Shown here piece by piece: positions 44,480 to 56,644 of a stretch of DNA of 64,000 bases (position 1 is the stretch's first letter; every line of letters starts with the position of its first letter). The notes below the pieces were generated by a model. The model saw nothing but the letters and a program-made list of their open reading frames with translations, was not told the origin of the DNA and did no database searches. The DNA lies in contig JAOTOL010001555.1 in NCBI GenBank assembly GCA_034440575.1, positions 62,001-126,000 on the forward strand. The letters run 5' to 3'. The position numbers and the translations under genes were made by a program. Origin of the DNA: Imbricaverruca yamaguchii (taxonomy: Eukaryota > Arthropoda > Thecostraca > Neoverrucidae).

Positions 44480-45710
44480 ATTGAGCATGTGCGATGCAAT
44501 ATAAATCGTCTCAAAATATCAGAGTGATTAGTTATGAAAACTACTCCAAGCTCCGACTTTTGTTTAAGAGGAAAAAGTTACGATATCGGTTGAAGGCAAT
44601 GTTGAGGTCACGCTGACGTTTCTAGATTGTCTTTTCAACTTTAGTCAAGTTGCACAAATTGAACCGTAGCTCCACTGATGTGTTCCGCCCTACTTAGTTA
44701 GTACAACATCCGATGTCTTTTGGGCGCGCTCTCGAGGACTGCTGTTCTTATTTATGTAAGCGCCCGATACTACAGAAATTATGTAGACGATCATGCCCTT
44801 GTGTCGTGAGAAGTGCTTGTTAGCGCTCGTTAATACAGTGGCGGCGGCGCGACTTGTGGTAATTGCTAGCAGGACAAAGACCGGCCGTATTTGCAGCCGG
44901 GCAGTCCAGCTCGAAGGCGGATTTTGCACAGATACTGCTCCAGAATGTCGTGTGCATACGTGACGCAGTCCAGCGGCATGATTCACAGCGGTCGTGCAGC
45001 AACTGGTGCGGTCGTCGTTGCATGAAATGCTGGACATGAGGCAGAGGGTATCCCCAGACTGGAAAAATTACGTTTTTTCCCTACATCAAGTGAATTGGTC
45101 ATCACAATTTGAGTAATGCAGATTCTGGCATTGAAAATCGCTGATAGTGTTAATATGAATCATTTAATTAATGAACTTTAAGTTGTATGCTATTCACTCG
45201 GTGCATGCCTTGCAGGGAAATCAGTAAGCACATGATGTTCACTAATCCCCTGGACTTTCGTTCAATTGTTTTTTCTTCTTCAACATATGGTGTTTATCTT
45301 ACTGCTAACATTGGAGAGACTTCAGAGAAATTTCTGATGCTTAAACGCCACATGGTCTATATTGATCATATAATAATCGCACAAATCCTTCACACCGGTG
45401 TCACTGCCACGATTTGTTTTATAGGGTGGAGAGATGTTAACAAAAAAAATGTCGGGAAACAGAGAAGGATTTCGGAGCGCGATGCATACCGAAAATTTAG
45501 AGTTTTGAAGGGATGGGGCACTCGACTGGCTGCACCTCTGCTTCATACTAATTTAGAGGGCATGGAGAAAATATGCAGCGCCGGTGCAAGGTAAAATACC
45601 TTGAAATCTCATAGAGAAAACATGAATTTCCATGACATATAAATAGTCCTTGAAACTGATCACAATAAACCAATACATAGGAATCAGACAGGGCAGATTC
45701 AGGAATTCAT
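44480..45710. other. Unique DNA downstream of SSNA1, no recognised gene
   Basis: GC-rich patch at 44820-45010. The plus frame 45187-45594 (135 codons, LTANIGETSEKFLMLKRHMV and onward) has ordinary composition but no recognised family. AATAAA at about 45664. Confidence 0.45.
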
Positions 45711-45711
45711 C

Positions 45712-45850
45712 CGGTGGGGCATATATTCTAGAGGGGCACCTTTTCTCTCGAGGAACGTCTATTCTACTCTGAAGGACGCCATCGACTGAAAAAAAACTCA
45801 TTGAGTGGAGGTAATGCATTCGAGCGTCCTCGGGGGTGGGTGGGTGCCAC
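45712..45850 (-). repeat. Dispersed CCTC-AGAG-AAA repeat, minus-oriented copy
   Basis: Read on the minus strand it gives GAACGTTCC-like starts, TCGAGAGAAAAGGTGCCCCT, CTAGAATATATGCCCCACC and GATGAATTCCTGAATCTGCC, matching the style of the copies at 1.73, 23.57 and 55.9 kb. Confidence 0.4.
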
Positions 45851-47825
45851 ATCTATATCTGAGGCAAGGAGGGCGGGGAGGTACATTTCCCAAATTGACA
45901 GTTTTTGGATTCGCAAGCGGAGTTAAATACAGAATAAAATGTCCCTAAGGTAAGGCAAAACCTTTTCCTTGAATTGCTGTTTATTAGTTTTCTATTTTTG
46001 TGTACTGTTGTCCTAATTGTAAGCATGTTATACATCACAAGCGTACACATTAGCGCTGCTTGAAGAGCAATAACAGCATCATCGATAAGTATTTTCTTCC
46101 AGAATACCAACACAACGCGCTATTAGGGAGGCTACACGAACTAGACAAGGTGACTAGTTCGTGCTGCAAGCACAGCATCGAGGATCATAGAAGATCAGAG
46201 TTTGATTGAGTATTACACCTTTGAGCCTACCGCAGCTGGCCTCTCTCGATATCCGGTGCATACATAAACTGACCGAGTCAAATTTTGGTGAATCTGGAGG
46301 CATTTCAGACCTGTAATGTTAACCAAATCTGAAGAAAAAAGCGATTGCATCGTGAGGTTGTGAATGCTATGCTAGGCTCCACATAACTGAAAAGTAAACT
46401 GGGCTATCTAAATCAGGTGCGCTTCCTGCCCTGCTGGGTTAGGATCCATGTTAAATATACGCTTCCAGGAAGCCAAACATTACACACTGAGCGGCTATCT
46501 GTCCCTGCAAAACGCGACTCCTGTGGCGATCACTGCCTCCCAGATCTTCACATTGGGGGGGGGCATTATGCACTATTTGGTCTGCGCGCTTGCCGACGGA
46601 GAATGGGCCGGCCTTCAGCTGGTGTCAGGAGCGGCGCCGAAGTTGACATGGCCGCCCCCAGCTGGCCGGTGTGCGCCAGAAACGGCGAAACGGCGCTCCG
46701 CTGCGCCGGCACGTCGTCATTGACCATGAAATCGGCCGAACGTGGCGTGATCGCGGCGTTTCGGATGTTTTTGGCGCGCTCGCGTCTAATGACGTCGACG
46801 TGGCGCGGTTGCGTGCGGCGGAGTTCCACTCCCCCGGCCAGGCGAGCCCGCCAAAAGTGCATCTCTCCAAAAGAGTCAAGGCTCCGCGTTGCTCAACCGG
46901 TGACGCCCAAGGTTTCCCAATCGCTCCTGCTGTCGGGGGCGGCTCGTTAAGCGGCCTCAGCCCGATGAGGATACATTAGCAAAGAAAAAACATGCCGAAT
47001 GAACGCGCCGTCCAGTTCGGTGCTCCAGAAGCGCTTCCATTGAAATGGCCGCTCAGAATATACGAATGGGGAAATGATTTATGATGGTTTTAATTAGGCC
47101 CGCAGCAACGCACCGACCTGATAATTATCACGTGTCCTCAACACTGGCGGCCTGGTTTCTGGTAGGTAAAGAAAACAACATTTCAACGAATGATTTGCAA
47201 TGCTTTTATGATCCGACTAAGGGCACCACAAGCACTGCGCAGTCTGGGGCAGACATCAGGCAGACCGCTACATCATAGATGTGGCAGTGACCGTGCCACA
47301 TCTATAATGTAGCTGAATCTGCGTGCACTACATGTGAACAACATTTTGTATTCTTGCCTTTGAGCTTGTTCATATCTAGCTAATTACCACGTTAAATTAA
47401 ATATTTGTCACTCAAACGAAACGGGAGCGACTATTAGGAGAGAAAGGTTGTGATATGAGGTTTGAAAATCGTAGATATGCTGAAGCATATTTCCTCCGGG
47501 TATAAGCCCTAACATTTCCACCGGGTGTGGTCAACATTTCATCCTGTTGTGACTCAAAATATTCCGGCCATTCCGATAATTTGGCTGAAAAATGGAGGTG
47601 TGGTGAGGGTAGGAGAATCCCTTACACCATTCGAGAACAGTTCCCAGCACATTCCAGGCCACGGCACAAGATAATTTTTTTAGATCGTTGTATCAGCATC
47701 ACCCTCGAAAGAAATCGTGATGAGAGATGCGAAACGCTTAAAAACAGCTGTCGGGAAATCTTTGCGAACTCAGCTAAACAAGTAGTGTAACGTGACAGGC
47801 TTCCTAAAGTATGGCTTGCAATGGG
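45851..47825. other. Unique DNA, no recognised gene
   Basis: CpG-rich at 46540-46960, with open frames on both strands lacking domains. A near-perfect 20-bp inverted repeat lies at 47267-47313. Otherwise AT-rich. Confidence 0.45.
47267..47313. repeat. 20-bp inverted repeat with one mismatch, 7-nt loop
   Basis: Arms 47267-47286 and 47294-47313 pair at 19 of 20 positions around the loop GTGACCG. The core is ATAGATGTGGCA and its complement. Confidence 0.85.
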
Positions 47826-47839
47826 CGGCAGTGAGCTGA

Positions 47840-48022
47840 GGTAGCAGTCGCTGCAGCTGGGGTGGCGGCCGGTACAGCTGGAGTAGCAGCCGGTACAGCT
47901 GGTGTAGCAGCCGGTGCAGCTGATGTAGCAGCCGGTACAGCTGGTGTAGCGGCCGATACAGCTGATGTAGCAGCCGATGCAGCTGAGGTAGAGGCCAGTA
48001 CACCTGGGGTAGCAGCCGGTGC
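47840..48022. repeat. Minisatellite, 21-bp unit, ~8.7 copies
   Basis: The unit is GTAGCAGCCGGTACAGCTG plus GT, with GATGCAGCTGA variants. It yields seven-residue V-A-A-G-T-A-G repeats in one plus frame. Confidence 0.95.
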
Positions 48023-48225
48023 AGCGGCGTTGGCGGCGGATGTGGCGCAGTTGCATGGGTCGGCTGGCGTTAAATGCGGCGAGTGATGCGCTGCCACGCG
48101 ACCCCCCGGAGACAGGTGTGCCGGCGCACAGGTGCCACCGTTCAGCGGCACACCGCCCGGGGCGTCATCAAACGGTCCGCCCCGCCGGTGGCACGGAGGT
48201 GACGGGAAGCCGCCGCCACTGGTGT
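48023..48225. other. GC-rich spacer
   Basis: CpG-rich, no gene seen. Confidence 0.5.
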
Positions 48226-48227
48226 CC

Positions 48228-49030
48228 ACCACCTGCCACTACCGCCACTGGTGCACTGGTGCCCTGGCCGCCGCCACTGGTTCCCTGGCTGCCGCCGCTG
48301 GTGTCCTGGCCGCCACTGGTGCCCTGGCCGCCACCACTGGTGCCCTGACCGCCGCCACTGCACTGGTGCCCTGGCCGCCACCACTGGTGCCCTGGCCGTC
48401 ACCACTGGTGCCCTGGCCGTCACCACTGGTGCCCTGGCTGCCGCCACTGGTGCACTGGTGCCCTGGCCGCCGCCACTGGTGTCCTGGCCGCCACTGGTGT
48501 CCTGGCCGCCGCCACTGGTGTCCTGGCCGCCACTGGTGCCCTGGCTGCCGCCACTGGTGCACTGGTGCCCTGGCCGCCGCCACTGGTGTCCTGGCCGCCA
48601 CTGGTGTCCTGGCCGTCACCACTGGTGTCCTGGCCGCCGCCACTGGTGCACTGGTGCCCTGGCCGCCGCCACTGGTGTCCTGGCCGCCACTGGTGTCCTG
48701 GCCGCCACTGGTGCCCTGGCTGCCGCCACTGGTGCACTGGTGCCCTGGCCGCCGCTGGTGTCCTGGCCGCCACTGGTGCCCTGGCCGCCACTGGTGTCCT
48801 GGCCGCCGCCACTGGTGTCCTGGCCGCCGCCACTGGTGTCCTGGCCGCCGCCACTGGTGTCCTGGCCGCCACTGGTGCCCTGGCTGCCGCCACTGGTGCA
48901 CTGGTGCCCTGGCCGCCGCTGGTGTCCTGGCCGCCACTGGTGCCCTGGCCGCCACTGGTGTCCTGGCCGCCACTGGTGTCCTGGCCGTCGCCACTGGTGT
49001 CCTGGCCGCCGCCACTGGTGACCACCACCT
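48228..49030. repeat. Minisatellite, alternating 18- and 21-bp units, ~40 copies
   Basis: The basic unit is CTGGCCGCCACTGGTG(T/C)C (18 bp), often with an extra GCC triplet (21 bp) and sometimes CACTGGTGCACTGGTGCC. All size changes are multiples of three, so several frames on both strands remain open for 140-340 codons. Longer blocks (for example the sequence around 48700-48780 and 48880-48960) are duplicated. Confidence 0.96.
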
Positions 49031-49405
49031 GTCATCCGGCCGAGGTCGTCACGTGTGCGATCGGCAGATAAACAGCCACCCAGCCACCCACCATCTCAAC
49101 ATCATCGTCGTCTGCTGCTCCACCGATGGGCGAACAACACAGAACAGCTCATGTGAATGAGAAGAGAAAATGGATGGCTATGCCAGTTTATGCAGCGAGT
49201 ACATTGTCGCTCCTCTCATCGGTGCCGTCTGCTCTTTTCTCACAAGGTTTTTTAAAGCCAAAAAAATAACCAAAATTGCACACCCTCGCCATGTATGCAT
49301 CTCAGGAATCTGAGCCGGGAAACTACCACTCGAAATATCCTTTCTCGTGGAATGCGAACCACTTGAATCGGCCCCATCTGCCAAATTGCATTTCACTCGG
49401 GAGTA
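49031..49405. other. Unique DNA, no recognised gene
   Basis: Nothing recognisable; short frames. Confidence 0.5.
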
Positions 49406-49407
49406 GG

Positions 49408-49595
49408 TCAGGCTAAAAGGCACAACCCTCACATTTAGCATGCTAAAATGTTGGCTGGAACTTGAAGAAGAGGTTACTCCTGGGAGCAGGGATAGTAGGT
49501 AAGTCTAACTGAATGGCACAATTCTCGCATTTAACATGCTAAAAGGGTGGCTGGCACCTGAAGAGAAGGCCACTCTTGGAAGCAAGGGGGAGGGG
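49408..49595. repeat. Two-copy diverged duplication, ~100-bp unit
   Basis: GGCACAACCCTCACATTTAG with CATGCTAAAATGTTGGCTGG is repeated as GGCACAATTCTCGCATTTAA with CATGCTAAAAGGGTGGCTGG about 102 bp later, and both continue into CTTGAAGA(A)GA / CCTGAAGAGA and CTCCTGGGAGCA / CTCTTGGAAGCA. Confidence 0.85.
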
Positions 49596-51150
49596 GTGGA
49601 CCAATGCGCACATCAAAAGTGTACCGTAATGTATGGATGGACACCCGTTGTTCGTTCAGGTCCTCTGTGCCGGCTTCCGAAAACGGCAAACTCGTTTTTA
49701 GCATGTCACGTGGCTACTACTTCTTATGCGGCAGTGCAGCTTTGTCGACTTGCCCAGTCTTTCCGGTCAGATCCCCGTCTCGGGGAGGGGGGATGGATTC
49801 TCAAAGACTAACGTCTGATGTCCAAACTAAGCATTGCACGAAAACAGATGGGATACTGTCGGAAGTCCTCGAAAAATGAGTCCGAAATCATACTACGTTG
49901 TATTTTAGTGTACACTGGGAAATCAAACTTGCCGTTTTTGATATACGTATATTTTTCAACCAGAGTTTATATCTGTATATTTTGATAATTTAGGTCTTGC
50001 CTATGCGACTTCGATGCGACTTAGGTAAGGAAGATCCAAAGTAAGCTATGAAAAGAGCAATGTCTATACAGTCTGAGCCACATTGCAAACCTTATCGTGA
50101 CCGGACTTCAGATCATTTGAGGGAGGTCAATCAAATTGGATACGGAACATCTCCTGGTTATTCTGCATGAATGCTGAGGTAACAATGATGTTTGAAGACT
50201 ATTACAATTGCATATTAGACGCATATGACAAAAATAGGGAAACTGGCCCAAAATTTCTAATAACCAAAATTAAGAAAAATTGGCGATGTCCTCCGGACAC
50301 TGACCTGACCTAAAAAACGCAATATACGGGTGGGAGGCACTGCCACATTGCACTCACGTAGCAAGTTTCGTTTCAACATTTCTTCATGTGTATGAATTAC
50401 TGATCGTGCGACATTTCTGAAAGTGGTCCGCGTTGACCTGAGCTAAGTCAAGGGCCTTACATGACCTGAGGTTGAAATATTGACGAAAGACACAAAAGTG
50501 ATAGGAAAACGGTACTGGAAATTTTGTGGCGCAGTGCGCCGCCGTTTTTCCACTCTCGCAGAAACCTCATGGTGCTAGAAGAAATCATCTTCCCAGAGTT
50601 AAGAGACGTGCACTGTGTTATGTCACGCTTCATTATCCTTTATATTCTGCATATCAGACATTTATCGCATGTTTTCTTCTGAAGCTGCACGTTAATGTCC
50701 ATTCATGCATATCCATGGATGTGCTTTAAATCTTGACTGAAGTTCTTAGTGGAGCGTTAGTGATCCGTGCAAATATATCTATTCTAGAGTGGCTGGATCG
50801 GGCTGTGGCATAAACATAGCAGTGTGCATGTGCGAAAGCAATGGTGGTGGCATTGAGTCAGCGGCATGAGCACGACAACACGAGTGAGTGGCTACATCTG
50901 GCTAGTGCTGGCACACTGATCCATCGCTCGGACATGGCTGCAGAAGGCCAGCCGCAGCCGGCGCCGGCGCACGGTAGGCGAGCGCAGCGCCCACCGGCCG
51001 ATGGATGAGGGCATGCACGCGCGTTTTGCAATGTTGCAGGTCAGATTGCGATCGTGGCGGGGCTGCGAGTGCAGCTGTCTCTGCGTTGATGTCTTAATTG
51101 GTTGTTGGACTCGTGAGCCGCCTTGCCGCGAGATGGATGGTCGATATTAA
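49596..51150. other. Unique DNA, no recognised gene
   Basis: Mostly AT-rich with short frames. A CpG-rich patch near 50940-51010. Confidence 0.5.
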
Positions 51151-51164
51151 TCACCGGCGCAGCC

Positions 51165-51895
51165 GGGCGACTGCCAGACTCGTGTCGGCGCCCCGACTGG
51201 AGGCAGTCTGTCGGCCAGATCAGCACCGACTGGCAGACTCGTGGGTGCAGACAGTCATAGGTCATAGGACTCGTGCTGTCGACGAGATCAGCACCGCCTG
51301 GCAGACTCGTGCCGGCGCCCAGACTGGGGGCAGTCTGTCGGATAGGTCAGCACCGCCTGGCGGACTCGTGCTGTCGACCAGATCAGCACCGACTGGCAGA
51401 CTCGTGCTGTCGGTCAGATCAGCACCGACTGGCAGACTCGTGCTGTCGCGATCAGCACCGATGCAGACTCGTGCTGTCGGTCAGATCAGCACCGACTGGC
51501 AGACTCGTGCTGTCGGTCAGATCAGCACCGACTGGCAGACTCGTGCTGTCGGTCAGATCAGCACCGACTGCAGACTCGTGCTGTCGGCCGGATCAGCACC
51601 GACTGCAGACTCGTGCTGTCGGTCAGATCAGCACCGACTGGCAGACTCGTGCTGTCGGTCAGATCAGCACCGACTGCAGACTCGTGCTGTCGGCCGGATC
51701 AGCACCGACTGGCAGACTCGTGCTGTCGGTCAGATCAGCACCGACTGCAGACTCGTGCTGTCGGCCAGATCAGCACCGATTGCAGACTCGTGCCGGCGCC
51801 CCGATTAGGGGCAGTCTGTCGACCTTATCAGCACCGACTGCAGACTCGTGACGGTGCCCAAACTGGGAGCGGTCTGCTGTTCAGATCAGCAGCGC
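51165..51895. repeat. Minisatellite, 35/36-bp unit, ~19 copies
   Basis: The unit contains GCAGACTCGTGCTGTCGGTC then AGATCAGCACCGACTG. One-base differences (CTGG versus CTG before CAGACTC) shift the frame between copies. A longer variant with GGCGCCC(C/A)GA(C/T)T-GGGGCAGTCTGTCG recurs at about 51190, 51315 and 51795. Confidence 0.96.
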
Positions 51896-52230
51896 GGCCG
51901 GCTAGAGACATCTCGTTCTCTGTTCGATGTGCAGGCAGTCATAGGTCAAACAGGCTCCCATATGCATATGCATTTAGGCCAGAATATATAGATGAGCAGC
52001 AAAAGGAAAGATTGAGAAAGTATTATACCGTATTTAAAAGCGATTTATGGTTTGATGCACATAATACCGCATCGTACATCGATTCTATGCTTACCTGCTT
52101 CCTGTAGTACTAATCTCAATCATTGTTGTTTTAAGCAAGATAACACAGTGGTTAGCTTCCTTGTCGGCACCCAAACTGCATGGTGAAACACTCATCGGCT
52201 AAGGCTCTTGGTCGGTGACGTATAATGCAT
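51896..52230. other. Unique DNA, no recognised gene
   Basis: Spacer between two arrays. Nothing recognisable. Confidence 0.5.
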
Positions 52231-52232
52231 GA

Positions 52233-52925
52233 TGTTGTCAGTTGGTGGTCTGTGGTGGTGTCAGCTGGTGGTCTGTGGTGGTGTCAGCTGATGGTCTGTG
52301 ACGTTGTCAGTTGGTGGTCCGTGGTGCTGTCAGCTGGTGGTCTGTGGCGTTGTCAGCTGGTGATCCGTGGCGTTGTCAGCTGGTGATCTGTGGTGCTGTC
52401 AGCTGATGGTCTGTGGTGTTGTTAGTTGATGGTCTGTGGTGTTGTTAGCTGATGGTCTGTGGCGTTGTCAGCTGGTGGTCTGTGGTGGTGTCAGCTGATG
52501 GTCTGTGGTGGTGTCAGCTGATGGTCTGTGGTGGTGTCAGCTGATGGTCTGTGGTGGTGTCAGCTGATGGTCTGTGGTGGTGTCAGCTGATAGTCTGTGG
52601 TGTTGTCAGCTGATGGTCTGTGGTGGTGTCAGCTGATGGTCTGTGATGTTGTCAGCTGATGGTCTGTGGTGTTGTCAGCTGATGGTCCGTGGTGTTGTCA
52701 GCTGGTGATCTGTGGTGCTGTTAGCTGATGGTCTGTGGTGTTGTTAGCTGATGGTCTGTGGCTTTGTCAGCTGGTGGTCTGTGGTGGTGTCAGCTGATGG
52801 TCTGTGGTGGTGTCAGCTGATGGTCTGTGGTGTTGTCAGCTGATGGTCTGTGGCGTTGTCAACTGGTGGTCTGTGGTGGTGTCAGCTGATGGTCTGTGGT
52901 GGTGTCAGCTGATGGTCTGTGGTGC
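52233..52925. repeat. Minisatellite, 23-bp unit, ~30 copies
   Basis: The unit is TGTCAGCTGATGGTCTGTGG followed by TGG/TGT/CGT. Variation is concentrated in TGGTG versus TGTTG and in GATGG versus GGTGG. The array stops abruptly at GTGCTTGTAAGC. Confidence 0.97.
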
Positions 52926-53730
52926 TTGTAAGCAAAAATTATTGCTCTGCTTTAGATGCTCATTTTGAATTCATGAAGTGTTATTGCGCCGATTTCATTT
53001 CAAATTCTCTGCTACGCAATACGCACGCTGAAGGGACTTGCGGACACATATAGTATGCACTCTTATGAAGACTTCTTCTGGTTCAGACTATATTAATTAG
53101 GCTCATTTTAATCTTGAAATGATCTTGGTGACCTGGGGCATGACAAATCCTAGCATGTTACCATTGTACACATGCATTAGCATACTTCCTTAATTGGTAT
53201 CCGCAGCCTAACTAGAGTAAGGCTGTGTTGGGCAAGGTATAAGAGAACCGTGCAGAGGGAGAAGCGGATTGCATTGAATTCAAGTTGAAGCTCTCCGCGG
53301 TGCCCCCATTGCCGTGGGTTTAGTCTAGCTACGTTTCACCTTGAATCGTGATAATTGACGGCAAGTCACGAGTTGCTGACGTTTTCGTGCATCGCGGACT
53401 GGCAAATGTCATCGGGTGGTGGGGGCATCCTGCGGGCCGGGAGCTGACGCCACGTTCCGCTCCGATCCTGCAGCGCTCCAGTGCACACGGTGTCCGGCAG
53501 CGACGTGCTCGCGTCTAGCGACATGATAGCTTTCGACGCGATACCAAAAAAAGACGCCTGCCAGCTCCGTTTTTCCTCTAGCTGTTCAGCTTTTTTACTG
53601 CTGGCGCAGACAAGGGCGCGGTAGTGCGACATCTGGTCTGGATAACTGGCGACACACCAGGCAGCGAGACGTATGACGGTGTACGGGCATTCCGGCATGC
53701 ATGAGCGCCGCTAGTCGGCCGGCCAGTCGT
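52926..53730. other. Unique DNA, no recognised gene
   Basis: AT-rich to 53200, then mixed. The minus frame entering from the adjacent array (54648-53578) reads through part of it, but the non-repeat segments show no family resemblance. Confidence 0.45.
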
Positions 53731-53734
53731 TATA

Positions 53735-54350
53735 CACTGAGGTGCACCTCTCACTCGTGATGGCAGAGTTGGTCCGAGGCCTGTCGTTCGACACCGAGGT
53801 GTGCCTCTTACTCGTGATGGCAGAGTTGGAGCGTGGCCGGTCGTTCGACACCGAGGTGCACCTCTCACTCGTGATGGCAGAGTTGGTCCGAGGCCGGTCG
53901 TTCGACACCGAGGTGCACCTCTCACTCGTGATGGCAGAGTTGGTCCGAGGCCGGTCGTTCGACACCGAGGTGCACCTCTCACTCGTGATGGCAGAGTTGG
54001 TCCGAGGCCGGTCGTTCGACACCGAGGTGCACCTCTCACTCGTGATGGCAGAGTTGGTCCGAGGCCGGTCGTTCGACACCGAGGTGCACCTCTCACTCGT
54101 GATGGCAGAGTTGGTCCGAGGCCGGTCGTTCGACACCGAGGTGTGCCTCTTACTCGTGATGGCAGAGTTGGTCCGAGGCCGGTCGTTAGACGCCGAGGTG
54201 TGCCTCTTACTCGTGATGGCAGAGTTGGTCCGAGGCCGGTCGTTCGACACCGAGGTGTGCCTCTTACTCGTGATGGCAGAGTTGGTCCGAGGCCGGTCGT
54301 TCGACACCGAGGTGCACCTCTTACACATAATGACAGAATTGGAGCGTGGC
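53735..54350. repeat. Minisatellite, 57-bp unit, ~10.7 copies
   Basis: The unit contains CTCACTCGTGATGGCAGAGT, TGGTCCGAGGCCGGTCGTTC and GACACCGAGGTGCACCT. As 57 equals 19 codons, frames of 205-356 codons are open on both strands (for example a 19-residue L-S-L-V-M-A-E-L-V-R-G-R-S-F-D-T-E-V-H repeat on the plus strand). Units carry either TGCACCTCTCACTC or TGTGCCTCTTACTC. Confidence 0.97.
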
Positions 54351-55865
54351 GCAGTTCAAACCAAATTCCTGCTAGTGTTGAGCACCAAAAGGCAGTATGT
54401 TTCGCAGCTGTCTTTCGGATCACAGACCTCGCTTGAAACATTGGCAACGCAAGCAAAACGAATGCGTCCAATGTGAGGGGAAGCGTTCGCATTGGACAAG
54501 CTTCTTTTTCCAGAACTATGCGACCTTCTCTGGAAAGTTCCATGTTGAATTCAACAGGTAAAGGACAAATAATAAGCCGCAAGCTGCTGTAGACAGACAT
54601 TCCGTACTTTAGTATAACTTTACGACATGCACACTTCGTACAGCGCAACGTTATTAATAGAGGTCATGCATTTATGATGACTTTCATGGGCACGCGTACG
54701 AAGAGCAACCCGCCTAATGAGATGGACGTACATGCCAGTGGGTATTCACTGTCGATCATCCACTTGGGTTACTATGGGCATGATAGCACTCAAGCGAGTT
54801 GCCGGGACTCATTTTTCGATCGATCTTAGTCATGTGAATAGGATGATTGTGAGTCGAGTTCCTATGGTTGCTTTTTAACACTTCAATATCTTGATTACTT
54901 AATGGTGCATTGCTTGTTGAAAGTATTTTTTCAATATCATGTGTACCTTTGTCATTTAAGTGCATGATGTGCATCATCTTGGTATGTCTGGAAGGGCTCG
55001 ATGTTGCTCTAGTTTTTTGTCGGCGGTGTCATACAGTACCTGTGTTGCTGAAGCTGAAATATAGGACAATATAACTTCAGATCAGAGAAAATGATGCAGC
55101 AGATCCGCAACTTAGCTGTTGGTAAAAATTGATCAATTATTTGGAAAAGAAACTGGTACATTTTACAGGTGTGGTTTAATGTGTCCTGAACAACAATATC
55201 TGCGAATACGGCTGACATGCTTCTCGAGATGGGGCTTTTTAATTTTGTGAAAATATCTACGTTGGCCTCCTCGTGCCGTGAATGAAAAAAACATGCTATG
55301 CTGCATAATTTAGTTTATGAAACTTCACACATAATTGTGTGTGCATCATTTGTTGGTCTGAAGCTTGCTGGTATGAGACTTGGAATGATTTAGTCTAAAT
55401 CATATGTTGATTCCAAAATGTCGAATGCTTTGTCGGGCTGATGATTTCATAGCTTCAAAATAGCGTGGAATTTCTGTGACTATAAATATTATTTCGGCAA
55501 TTTATAAGATTATTCGTTTCATTGGACGCCACGGTGACTGGGCACCCACAGGAAACGAACATTTACTCCCATTAGATAAATTGTTTCTAAGATTGCATAA
55601 ACGAAAATACGGCGGTGATGCGAAAAAAGGCGACTAAATTGATTGCTGAACAAATTTGAAGTCCGAACAGTCAACTACACTTCACATGGGTTGACAAATC
55701 GAACAATTGTGACATAACGAAGTGTAATGAGAATGGCGTGTAATTCACCGATGAAAATAGAGGTACTCTTCTCGGGCTAAATCTGTGTCCGGCATATTGC
55801 GGACGAAGCTGGTGGTGTCTTTTTAGTGATGGTCAAATAAAAAGTTTGCCGTTCGGCCATTTGCT
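54351..55865. other. Unique AT-rich DNA, no recognised gene
   Basis: Short frames only, no RNA gene or domain seen. Confidence 0.5.
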
Positions 55866-55867
55866 AC

Positions 55868-56070
55868 GGCGAGGTAGTTGGTGGAGGAAGAGCGGCCCGG
55901 ATGTCGGTTTCAATTTTGTTGGGGGGGGGGGATACATGAAGTAGGGAACAAACCCAAGTGGATTGAGGGGGGCATACTCCATGATATTCCATTTTGAAAG
56001 ACGACATTATTGGGGCAAAAACATCATTGAAGGGGCAATTGCACCTCAAAAGTATATAAAACAAGACCCA
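55868..56070 (-). repeat. Dispersed repeat, minus-oriented copy, with G10 run
   Basis: On the minus strand it contains GTGCAATTGCCCCTTCAATG, TTTTTGCCCCAATAATG and a CCCCCTCAATCCACTTGGG phrase, resembling the (protein-free) repeat at 1.73 and 45.7 kb. A homopolymer of about ten G lies at 55920. Confidence 0.35.
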
Positions 56071-56640
56071 TGAAGAGCAGAATGTGTGCAATGGTGTAGT
56101 ACAGAAAACGCTTTGACTCGTTAAGCTATGGTGGAGCCAGTTTTGTTTTCAGCTGTACCTAAATATTCGTGGTGTAAAGTTGTGAGAACTTGCAAAGGAC
56201 GAGTGTGTTCGATGGTATCCTTGAGGTTGATTTTTTAGGCGTACCGAAGTGTGTTGCGTAGGTATGGTCAGTCATGGTTCGAAACGCCATACAAGAGTCA
56301 AGATAACAAATACAAATACAAAGAAGATCACAGCTTCTTTATCAATGGTCAGTACATCGGAACGGGGCGGCAACTTTTTTATCAGTTCATCTGTAATGCT
56401 AGAAGTCTTAAATAACTCTATCGATGCATTTGTTGTGGCCTCGATGGCAATGTATGGCGGCTTTCCTTCATCCATACATAGCATTTCATTTCCAAGCCAT
56501 GTGCACTCCCGCACCTTGGACTAGATGCGGACTAGTCGCCTGGTCTGATATTCTGTCGGGACTGCGGTCGACAACCGAGCCCGATAAATACTGCTGGCAG
56601 CCGTCTTCCAGAGCCTTGTCGACGCACGCCGATGACCAAG
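56071..56640. other. Unique DNA, no recognised gene
   Basis: Frames on both strands around 56249-56524 are about 80-90 codons without recognisable features. Confidence 0.45.
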
Positions 56641-56644
56641 CAGA

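Noticed and set aside
48132..49160. 342-codon plus-strand frame rich in Trp-Cys-Pro-Gly
   Set aside because: Encoded by the 18/21-bp minisatellite, which is equally open in other frames.
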